Source: Dissophora ornata (lineage: Eukaryota; Mortierellomycota; Mortierellomycetes; Mortierellales; Mortierellaceae). Taken from it: DNA of 12,734 bases. The notes beneath the pieces are model-generated. The model was not told where the DNA came from. It worked only from the letters and a program-made list of their open reading frames with translations, and did not search any database. Position numbers and translations under genes: made by a program. The DNA is taken from the NCBI GenBank assembly GCA_025201705.1, contig MU617461.1, positions 1 to 12,734 on the forward strand. Reading direction: 5' to 3'. The stretch's first letter is position 1. Every line of letters begins with the position of its first letter. Shown piece after piece: positions 1 through 8,000 of this stretch.

Positions 1-362
1 TCCTTAACTCGCTCGTCCGCGACCCTGTAGATTTCCTTCACGTCCAGTGCTTGTCGTTGTCTGAGGGTAGGTCTCATGAAATCATTGCTACTACGTCTGT
101 GCCCCTCAACACAGTTGCGTCCCTTAGCGCGTTTGCTCATAGCAGTGATTCCATGAGACTTTTCCCATTCGACGGTGACTTTGCACCTTTTGTTCCAGAT
201 CTCTGTTCGACCAATCTCCTCGACGGCTTCGACGAAACGACCAACCATGTACGTAGCGATCCCCTTTGTTGTCTTGAATAGATGCTTCCATGAAACTGCC
301 ATGGACTTCGGTGTCAACCCGTGGTATATGTCCTGCACCGACCAGTCCGGCAGTTCATCCAT
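1..362 (-). CDS. Partial open frame, unknown protein (possible retroelement tail)
   Basis: Reading the - strand, a frame without stops runs from 452 down to the left edge, so its 3' end is outside the window. The first ATG is at 362-360, giving about 120 residues. Upstream of that ATG the same frame passes through an acidic SSEEEDE stretch and then through the CA repeat as alternating His-Thr, until a TAA at 455-453. The protein is rich in charged residues and aromatic Trp/Tyr, with a WNKRC...VEWEKSHGI segment near the middle, and it ends basic. I do not recognise a domain firmly. The Trp/Arg/Cys plus WE pattern resembles the region after the reverse transcriptase domain in LINE-like elements of early-diverging fungi, but that is a weak memory-based impression. 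It could also be the last exon of an ordinary gene. Confidence 0.45.
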   Translation of the reverse strand, partial: MDELPDWSVQDIYHGLTPKSMAVSWKHLFKTTKGIATYMVGRFVEAVEEIGRTEIWNKRCKVTVEWEKSHGITAMSKRAKGRNCVEGHRRSSNDFMRPTLRQRQALDVKEIYRVADERVK

Positions 363-382
363 TTCATCTTCCTCCTCGGAGC

Positions 383-387
<5 letters not shown>

Positions 388-429
<42 letters not shown>
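388..429. repeat. (TG)21 microsatellite
   Basis: A perfect run of 21 TG units. On the - strand it is (CA)21 and lies inside the open frame that continues into the partial ORF to its left, where it would encode alternating His and Thr. The likely start codon of that ORF lies downstream of the repeat, so the repeat is probably leader or intergenic DNA and not coding. Confidence 0.97.
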
Positions 430-430
<1 letters not shown>

Positions 431-435
431 TATAG

Positions 436-476
436 TCACGTGATCGAAATAATTACCTGTAATATTGATCACGTGA
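436..476. repeat. 10-bp perfect inverted repeat with two CACGTG E-boxes
   Basis: TCACGTGATC (436-445) and GATCACGTGA (467-476) are exact reverse complements separated by 21 bp. The spacer adds an imperfect continuation (AATAATTAC against GTAATATT), so nearly the whole 41 bp could fold as a cruciform. Each arm contains CACGTG, the core site of bHLH factors of the Pho4/Cbf1/USF type. It sits 53 bp upstream of the tRNA gene and upstream of the leftward ORF, so it could be a shared control element. Binding is not shown. Confidence 0.75.
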
Positions 477-528
477 ATTAGTGTATTTGTAAATAAAAAT
501 GTCTATTAATTCTTTGAAAACATCAGAA

Positions 529-600
529 GCCCCTTTAGCTCATTGGTAGAGCGTTTGCCTAGTAAGCAAAAGGTAGCAGGTTCGATCCCTGCAAGGGGCA
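529..600 (+). tRNA. tRNA-Thr (anticodon AGT)
   Basis: A full cloverleaf of 72 nt with no intron and no encoded CCA. The acceptor stem GCCCCTT pairs with AAGGGGC and leaves discriminator A600. The D arm is GCTC/GAGC, the anticodon stem TTTGC/GCAAA has loop CTAGTAA with AGT at 561-563, and the T arm is GCAGG-TTCGATC-CCTGC. All stems pair perfectly. The internal A box (TAGCTCATTGG, 536-546) and B box (GGTTCGATCCC, 579-589) are present, as expected for Pol III transcription. A34 would be edited to inosine to read ACU, ACC and ACA codons. The gene looks functional. Confidence 0.98.
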
Positions 601-614
601 CTTGATGATCTATC

Positions 615-619
615 TTTTT
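615..619 (+). terminator. Pol III terminator (T5)
   Basis: A run of five T begins 15 nt after the tRNA 3' end, which fits RNA polymerase III termination. A second run of ten T at 639-648 could act as a back-up. Confidence 0.75.
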
Positions 620-1652
620 CACCAGCGGTGTACATGTCTTTTTTTTTTGGTCTCAAGGGAAAATGCTGCATTTTAGTCAAGTGCCTTGAGGTCGAGTGAG
701 TAAGGTCCCTAGAAAAGGCTTACCAATGGTAGAGTGTAGTTGTCGGAGGCGTTTGTTATTTCTTTAGACAACACCAACGCTAGAAAACTTTATCAACTCC
801 GCGCACATCAGCATGCATTCAAGAGAATAAATGGACCTTTTCAGCTCCTGACCGTTGCGCTCATCTTCTTTCTCTCTAGCATTCTCATGCCGCTCCCAAT
901 TCTCCAAGATATTCTTCATTTCTCAATCGACTATGACCCTCTGGTCGCAGTCGACCCATATCCTTTCCTTGGAGACCATAGCTCCCTCCTTCCTGCAAAA
1001 GAAGAATGTCTTTCAACAGGTGGATTGTCTAGGGAGACCCCCGCGCTTTTTACGACGAGAAACTGCAGACTTACTACTCCCATGCAATACGACGGCACTT
1101 GGTGTGAATGGCCGCGGCCGACTGCGTGAATACGGCTGGTCAGTAAAGCATGCATGCAGACATCAGGGTTATGAGCAAGCACTGCTTTTTAACGGTGATT
1201 CAGTGGTCAAGAATGTCCAGGGAATCATTGGAATCAAGGAAGCGATTGATGAAGAGTGATTAAACGTGCCACTGGCGCCATAGTCGTGGTACCATACTAA
1301 AGGCAAGAGCCTTTTTTCCCTTTGGGCGCAAGTGAACTCAATTAGCCTAAAGCAGGATCCTGGAGGGCCATGACTGGAAAGTGTCCAAGAGGATTTTGCG
1401 ACCGAGTGGAGAGACCTTTTCTATTTTTTGTAGCAAATGGCAATCTGTCCATGCGTTTATGACTGAAGAAAATACACGTCCTGGATTTCTCATCCACCGA
1501 TTCATTTCGGGCAGCTCGCTAACGTCAACGTCTGACTGCCTCCCAAGAGGACAAGGATTGTTGTAGTGTACGGTTGCACATCCGGGAAAGTTGTCTGGGT
1601 TTCCGCTCCATTCTCTAGTGAGGGATATCAAGCAGGTTGCGAGCTGCAATAA
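620..1652. other. No supported gene; possible decayed DNA
   Basis: Open frames of up to about 134 codons exist on the + strand (740-1129 and 855-1259), but they overlap in different frames and begin at non-ATG codons or end without recognisable domains. The 855-1259 frame is the same frame as the SWIM remnant further right and has a basic/His-containing end (around 1130-1200). It might be an older piece of the same dead gene. I cannot show homology. Confidence 0.5.
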
Positions 1653-2096
1653 CATAGATTATATGATTCTACATGCAGGACAATCCTAACTAATATGAAG
1701 AGGCCTCATTTTGGGGGAAAAAAAAGCTACTCTCTTTCTTGTTCGTGTGACGATTGTGGCAAGCACAAGATTCTGTGCAAGCATATGTACTTGGTACCAA
1801 GAGTCTATCTACCCTGATCTAGAATAAAATACGGCAGCGATCCTGTGCAATCTCAGGAGCCTCAAGAGCCCCAAGAAACGGTCAGCATAGATGAGAATTT
1901 CGGACATCGTCTTGAAAACATACTTCCACCATATCTGCTACTCCGGCTGCGGGCACTGAGAGCTGAACGCCAGGAAGCATAAAAAAGAGCGAGAGAGGAG
2001 GCTATTGCCGAAGCTTTCCAAGAATGCGAACACTAGATGCTGGTTGCTTTCAAGACACTAGTTGATATCGTGAGCAAAGGCAAAAGAGGGTACACA
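1653..2096 (+). pseudogene. SWIM zinc-finger protein remnant
   Basis: One + frame holds a SWIM-type zinc-binding motif: Cys codons at 1740 and 1746 (CSC), then nine residues, then Cys-Lys-His at 1776-1784, giving C-x-C-x9-C-x-H, followed by MYLV. This matches the CxC...CxH pattern of SWIM domains found in MULE-type transposases and in expanded fungal SWIM proteins. The frame then continues past TGA (1815-1817) into a Gln/Glu/Pro repeat, a leucine-rich helix and a charged Ala/Glu/Arg helix, crossing TAA (1980-1982) and TAG (2034-2036). The stretches between stops keep a protein-like composition, so this looks like the C-terminal part of a dead gene. An upstream in-frame TAA at 1650-1652 closes it on the left. 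Whether the parent was a transposase or a host gene is not visible. Confidence 0.6.
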
Positions 2097-2883
2097 CATG
2101 TGCATCCCCTCTGTCAATTGACCTATCAACCTATCATCCATGAGCCAATCAGCCGAAATTTCAGGGAAAACGCGTCGCGTCACTTTGACACAAGTCCCTA
2201 TTTTTGTATTCCTCAATGCCCTCTCCTGCTGCACCAAAATGCGGCGGGGTTGTCCTGCGACCGGCGTAATCCCGCAGTCCCTCCAGGTTTCACCCTGCAT
2301 TCTTTTGGAGTGATCAGAAAAAAACAAAAGTCTCCGGCCCATGGAGTCGAATGATGTGGTTTTCTCTTCACTTTTCCTGTCTGTTGAGGAACGATTGCTT
2401 TACGTACTCTTGATCCCGAGCGAAAACGGTTGGCCGACCATCTCTCTTTGTTTTCTGAATCTCACAAATTATTGGGATGCAGGGATGCAAAATGCATCGT
2501 CAGATGTTTTTCTGGGGATTGTTGATGGTAGCACTTTCGTTAAGCGTAGTCTTTCTTTTTGAACGGCTCATCCAGATACATCGGACGGCTGGGTCAAGGG
2601 TCAGAAAATATTGTGATATCGTGGAATGCATTGCCGACGTGTCCTCCTCCCCCTCACCCAAAGAATAAAAAAAGGAATGATGGAGTCGTCGATGCAGTTT
2701 TCCTGTCCCTGACTTCTGTCGGAAGAGGATCTTTGACGTGTAGCAGAAAACAGTTGCTTTATAGTGGTTTGTGCATCGATCGGTATATCTTTTCGGAAGG
2801 GTATTTTCCTGTATTCCAAATCAGGACACCAAAAAGAACAAAGGGGTTGTTTTTGTTCTGTTGTGGTTTTCTTCCAGTTTGCT

Positions 2884-2910
2884 GGGACGAGATTGAAGTT
2901 CTCTCGTCCC
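2884..2910. repeat. Perfect 9-bp hairpin
   Basis: GGGACGAGA (2884-2892) and TCTCGTCCC (2902-2910) are exact reverse complements with a 9-nt loop. No gene or T run is attached, so the role is unknown. Confidence 0.7.
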
Positions 2911-2926
2911 TCTGAGTCTTTACTCC

Positions 2927-2944
2927 TGCGTCCGCTGCGTCCGC
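2927..2944. repeat. Short 9-bp tandem repeat
   Basis: TGCGTCCGC occurs twice in direct succession, followed by a broken third copy beginning TGC. On the - strand it would read as Asp-Ala-Ala repeats, but the surrounding open frame is not credible as a gene. Confidence 0.7.
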
Positions 2945-4449
2945 TGCATCTTTTTCATCTACTGCTGTATTTACCATTGCATGTGGTCCCGTTACATTGA
3001 CATAAAACAAGGGGGTCCTGGATCCTGGATCCGTTCGCCCGACAGTCCGTGACGAAGGATTGAAATTGCGTTTCGCCCTGTATCTGCTTCTTCTGTCTGT
3101 TCTCCTGTACCTCAAAGATGAACGGAAATCTCGTTCTCAAGAAAGCAAGCAAAGCATCTTTGTTCAAAAATACTCCCTTCCCCAGTCGCATTGACGTCTA
3201 TTTTTTTTTGCTTGTAGTGTCCAAAGATTGCACATTTCTACCAGTTCCTTTTCAGAAGGTCAAATGGAAAGCATGAAGGCAATAAAGTGGTCAAAATGCT
3301 TATGTTATTCAATGAACAGAGAGAAGGAAGGGTGGTGTTGACGTTCTATTCTTCTTTAAATAACCATAGCCAGGAGGATCCTGATATAAAAAGGGACAGA
3401 AAGGAAGGGGTCTGACGGGATAAATCCAGTAATAAATCAATGAATACACGCGAACCCGACATTGTAAGGAAGGTGGAAAAGGAAGCGGGAACGGAGCATT
3501 GGAAAAACATGAAACAACCAAGGGCCTAAAAGCCAGGAAACGATTCTCGTGAAGTAGAGGGGAGGAAGGCGAGAGAGCAATGGATAAAAAGCGGCACAGC
3601 CTTTGTAATACACGTCCATCAGCAAGTCTATATTCTCAAGCGATTTTACCGTGCATCTTTATGGTATCGGCTAGCCATTTCCACTTGATACCTTTTCCGT
3701 CTTCCATCCTCCCGCGTCGCCGGGATAAACTGCTGCTGTTACTGTAACCAAAACTGGTCCCGACATGGGTCAGTCGTCCAACTGATATGATAAAGTAAAA
3801 GGCCGTTTTAGTCCCTTTGTTGGCGTCCCTTTTCCCAATCCAAAAATTCAAGCCAGGGCTGATCCACTATCCCGTTCACCCAGTGCTCACTTTGCTGAAT
3901 GAGGAATTGATGAAGTATCGTTCCCCTGCTCGAAGCTTATGGTCTAGACTGCACGGCTGATGGATCCCATCGGGAGTGGTTGTTGGTTAAAAGGAAGGAA
4001 AAAACGCCAGCCGGGTCCGGGGTTGTCTTTTTTCACCTCTTCACATCTTTCTTCAACTTTTTTGTCCGTCTTCTCATTTGTCCTTGGCTCCATACACACT
4101 CACTCCATACGCCTGGCATTTTGTTTCAAGGTAAGGCCCGGTTCCCAAGATCGCAGCTGATAGTAGAAATAGATCGAGGATGCATGCGGTTGCCAAGTTA
4201 TCTACAACGCTCGTGCTGGGAGTGGAGGTGGATCTCCCACTGTGGATCACTGTTGGTTGTCTCGTGTGCAACATCAAAGAGTTGGAATAACAGTACGTCC
4301 TTTACTTTCCATTGTGCTGGGTGAGTTGCCGCCCCCTTGGCAGAGAGCAGAAGTATTTCGTGTGTAACTGGAGTTCTGGACAACGGCAATCCACAAACCC
4401 GATCTACTCGGCGGCAAAGACGGATCCAATGGCGTCAAGTGGTCTCGCA

Positions 4450-4455
4450 TATAAA
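4450..4455 (+). promoter_or_regulatory. Candidate TATA box of the F-box gene
   Basis: TATAAA lies about 30 bp before a pyrimidine-rich stretch (from about 4480) typical of fungal transcription starts. It is about 280 bp upstream of the 5'-UTR intron donor. The only ATG between that start region and the donor is the one of the short upstream ORF at 4714. The assignment rests on position only. Confidence 0.5.
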
Positions 4456-4713
4456 CGACTACATGGAGCTCGCGCACTATTCGCTTCACTCCACTCTTCC
4501 TCTCGCTCATTCCTTTTTCTTTCTTTCCATCCTTCCTTCTGGCATCACTTTCATTCTTCCCACCTCACAACACCGAAATAGCGTCCAACATTGCTCTCAA
4601 AGTGGACAGGAAAGAAGAAACAAAAAAACCTCACCATTCCACCACTTGCATTGGCCTCTTGCTCGCTCGACTAATTGGGGCTCCCATCGTTTCCCTTCCT
4701 TCCCTTTGACTGC

Positions 4714-5041
4714 ATGCACCTGCGCTGTAAGTCCCTCGTGGAAACAACAAAAAAAAACAGCTGCAGCTGCAAGAGTAACAAAGAGAGCATTGTCATTCTA
4801 TGCAGAGTGGATGCATGCATCCTGGATTCTACAATGCTTCCATTGCATCATTGCATTACCTGCATATCCCATCTCTCTTTCTCTCCCCCTCTCGCTCCCC
4901 CATGAACGTTCATCCATGCTCGTTCCTACATCCTGCGCGTGTCCATTCTTCATGTATGACACGTTCAGGGGGGCCTTCATTCTCATTCAGCCCGACTAAC
5001 GCTCGTTTCCTTGTTTCTCCCTTCTCTGTTTATCCTCAGAA
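4714..5041 (+). promoter_or_regulatory. Short upstream ORF whose stop is made by splicing
   Basis: ATG at 4714-4716 starts the codons for M-H-L-R. The next codon is split by the predicted 5'-UTR intron: T4726 joins A5040 and A5041 to give TAA. The spliced mRNA would thus carry a four-residue uORF ending 11 nt before the F-box ATG. If the intron is retained, the uORF reads on to a stop ending at 4905 and encodes 63 residues. Such uORFs usually reduce translation of the main frame. The mechanism here is inferred. Confidence 0.45.
4727..5039 (+). other. 5'-UTR intron of the F-box gene (313 nt)
   Basis: The donor GTAAGT (4727-4732) is ideal. GACTAAC (4994-5000) is a consensus branch point 40 nt before a pyrimidine-rich TATCCTCAG acceptor ending at 5039. 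The interior is rich in C and T with a poly-A patch near 4748. The coding ATG follows 14 nt into the next exon. Confidence 0.75.
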
Positions 5042-5052
5042 TCCCTATTCCA

Positions 5053-8000
5053 ATGCATATCGTTCACAAGCTACGGAGGTCAATCTCGCATCGACCCCGC
5101 CACCTGCTTGACTTGCCTGACGAAATCCTCTGTCTAATCCTCGAGTACTGTTGTCAAGACCTGGACTTCTTGCTTTGGACCTGCCCACTTGTGACCCTTC
5201 AGAACCAGTTTTGCCACGACTGCTTTCACTGCACCCTTTGCCACGGGCCAATCCCACGACGAACTCGCACACCACGCACGACATCCTCATCGCCCTGGCC
5301 ATCGACTACAGGATCAGCAGATGGATCGAGAATAGAGGCATACATGCCAACTAGTATCGAAAGCACTAGCAACATTGGTGATCTATCAGACAACACAACA
5401 AGAAAGAGGAGGAAGCGTTGTCATGACAAGACAACCTGTGGGTCTACCAGCAGCGAGGGCGGCATTAACAGCCGCAACAGCGGTGGCCGATGTGGGCAGC
5501 AGGAGGAATCACGGGGAGCTCAGCCCTGTCCCAGGAATGGAAACCGCCCATGGTGTTGCCATTTGCAGCCACAAACCTCGCGAGAGGGCTTACTCTGGCG
5601 TCTTTACTCAAGGTCATTTACTCAGGCAGGATACCCATCGGTCTTGCGATTCCCGTCATTATCCAACTTCATGCGGGCGCACACTCTTTCAAGACCATAC
5701 AGTAGTCTCACCTCAATATCGTCTCCCATCACATCAGTTCAATCTCCAACAATGGCTGCTCTCAATCACCTGGTCAGTCGCCTGGAAGGGTGGCTCCCTG
5801 TTCTCTCATTTTCGGGGCAGCAGGATGTGAGAGATCCCATGGAACCCGGTTCATCGCAAATATATCTATCAGATCTCTCGAACGCTTCGTCGGCAACTTC
5901 TCCAGTTCCCGACTTGCCATTGGGTAGCAGTACAGGATTCAACCTTGGGCAGGATAATGCACCCCACAGGCGGAGAGTACTGAACACGACTGCACATATG
6001 GTGGAGGGATTTTCAAGTGTCTATATGAACAAATCACGAAGCACTGGAGGAGCTTTTCAGGCGCCAGCCCTATGGAAGCGGGATGACCGAGACGAGCCAT
6101 TGGACTCACTTTTTGATGACTCTGATTGTTCTGGGAGTGATGAGACAAGGGACGACTTTGACGATGCGATCAGCCTTGCTGCACCCTTCCAGCTCTTACT
6201 CGTCAGTGTACGACTTGCTGACGCAGCTGTGCAGTCCTTATGGCGCAACCTCGTCTTCCATGGCCAAGACACTTATCAGATGCATTCCCTTCTCTCTACG
6301 CTGTCCATGGAAGATGAGATGCTGGATACCGACCCTGAAATCGGCCACCATCCTTCCAGACTAGAAAAACTGAAGGAAGAGGACGTCGAGGACGATGCGG
6401 AGGAAGCGACGGAGGGAAATAAAGAGCATGCTGAAAAAGCGCAGGACATATCCACGAGCCACGCAGTAGAAGCGACAACCGGATCTGCAGGGAGCAATAT
6501 TCATCGTGCAACAAGTCGATTCGGCCCTATGTCACCCCTTGTTCCCCGCTTGTCTGCGAAGGAGGCTGGATCACACCAACAGAGACCCCCTTGGCAATCA
6601 CATCAAGAGCAGGGGGCAAAATTGAGTTGGATCGAGTCCTTCAACAGCTCTTTGAAACAGTTTCCGGGATTAAAGGGTACCACCGAAGTACATACGTCAA
6701 ATACAGAGATCGGAGCAATTGCTACAACAGCGACAATAGCCAGTGGAGGATCAACACCCAGTTTCAGCAGCAGACAGAAGGCTATTCCTGAGCAGCAAAA
6801 ATACGCGTCAGTTGCCTCCGATGCTCAGCACAGAATTGGTTCTCAGTGGATTAATGGTAGTCGGGATGGAGGGCCTCGCGTGAACGGAAACGGGTCACCC
6901 CGTACTCTATTACATGAGCCAAGATGGTCCTATCGGCGATATGTTCGACGAGTGGTGTTGAATTTCGCTCACCCTCGAGCCTCCCCTCACATGCTCGTCA
7001 AGATTCTTAAGTGTCTTCAACTGCGCTGCCCAGACCAGATTCTTGCATTGGATTTGCACGCGAATGAGAAGATGCGGGATGCGGGATTAGAAAAGGCAGA
7101 GGAACTGGAGCGATTATTTGGATCTGGCTTCTCGAAGCTGCGCTATTTGAGATTGCAAGGGGGATTCGTCGACAACCAATTATTGTGTGCGTTGATCAAA
7201 GGTCTAAACTCGCTTGAACCTATGTCACCGAGTGGTTCTAGCTTCGAGAGCGAACATGGATCCTCGCCATTTTCCATTCCACCTGTCCACCTTCCCTCGC
7301 CCTGCCGACTATCTCAGGTGTTTTTGGGCCCAGGATCAGTCACGGACAGTGCAATCGAGAAGCTAATTGCAGCTGCAAGACATTCGCTCGAGGTTTTTAC
7401 TGTCACAAGCTGCGTGGACGTAGGAGGAAGTGCCTTGGCGGATCTACTGACAAAGTGCCCGAAGCTGCGTGTATTGGCGGTACACCGCTCGCTCGCACGC
7501 GATAGAGATTTGTTGGAAGGGCTGGGCATCGAAGTGGAGAGTCCTTCATCGAGCTCTCAACCACCAGAGATGAGCGAGCAGGTGGCTCCAAGCTACACTG
7601 GCGGCATTGACTACAACACTCAAATTCACTCATCCAGGGCTGTCAGAAAGCCCATTGTTGCACCACTGGAAAGACTGGAGCTAGGAACGGTGAAGTTGAC
7701 AAGAGTTGGCATCACCGAGATTTTGAAGGGCACATGTAGCACACTGCGATTCCTAGTTCTCGAAACGCAGCATTTCAGTGAAGAACTCCTTACAGAGGTG
7801 GTCGCACCCTTTTGCACACAGTTGGAGGGGCTTTATTTTGATGATCCAGAGCACGTTCAAAGGCAGCAGCAGCAGATGCAGGGACTTGGATTTAGTGCCG
7901 GCCGTCGTGGGCTTCATTTACCCAATCGTCATTTTGAATTTGGTCGGTTCAAGCGGGCGTTTTATTCAGACCCAAATCGACAGTACCAGCCACAACAACA

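Larger units (their letters stand above)
2097..4440. other. Gene-free spacer
   Basis: More than 2 kb with no credible gene on either strand. Open frames here are at most about 118 codons, overlap one another on both strands and show no domain. The DNA contains T-rich and GGA/AAG-rich tracts, an isolated TATAAAAA at 3385-3392 with no gene close behind it, and a possible GTAAGG splice donor at 4131-4136. It may hold UTR or promoter sequence of the F-box gene in its right part. Nothing else can be supported. Confidence 0.6.

Noticed and set aside
388..429. His-Thr repeat protein segment from (CA)21
   Set aside because: The only ATG of that frame lies downstream of the repeat, so translation of the repeat is not supported.
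740..1259. Two overlapping + frames of about 130 codons
   Set aside because: They have non-ATG starts, different frames over the same DNA and no recognisable motif. Kept only as possible decayed DNA.
2759..3115. 118-codon - strand frame with DAADAADAG
   Set aside because: The repeat comes from a small tandem repeat, other frames overlap it, and there is no family or gene signals.
3385..3392. TATAAAAA as a promoter
   Set aside because: No credible coding sequence follows on either strand within several hundred bases.
4337..4999. 220-codon + frame
   Set aside because: It begins at TTG, spans the TATA box, leader and intron of the F-box gene, and has pyrimidine-driven Ser/Pro/Leu/His composition with no domain.
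5011..5052. Upstream extension of the F-box protein from TTG at 5011
   Set aside because: It lies inside the 5'-UTR intron and crosses the acceptor; ATG 5053 is the first ATG after splicing.
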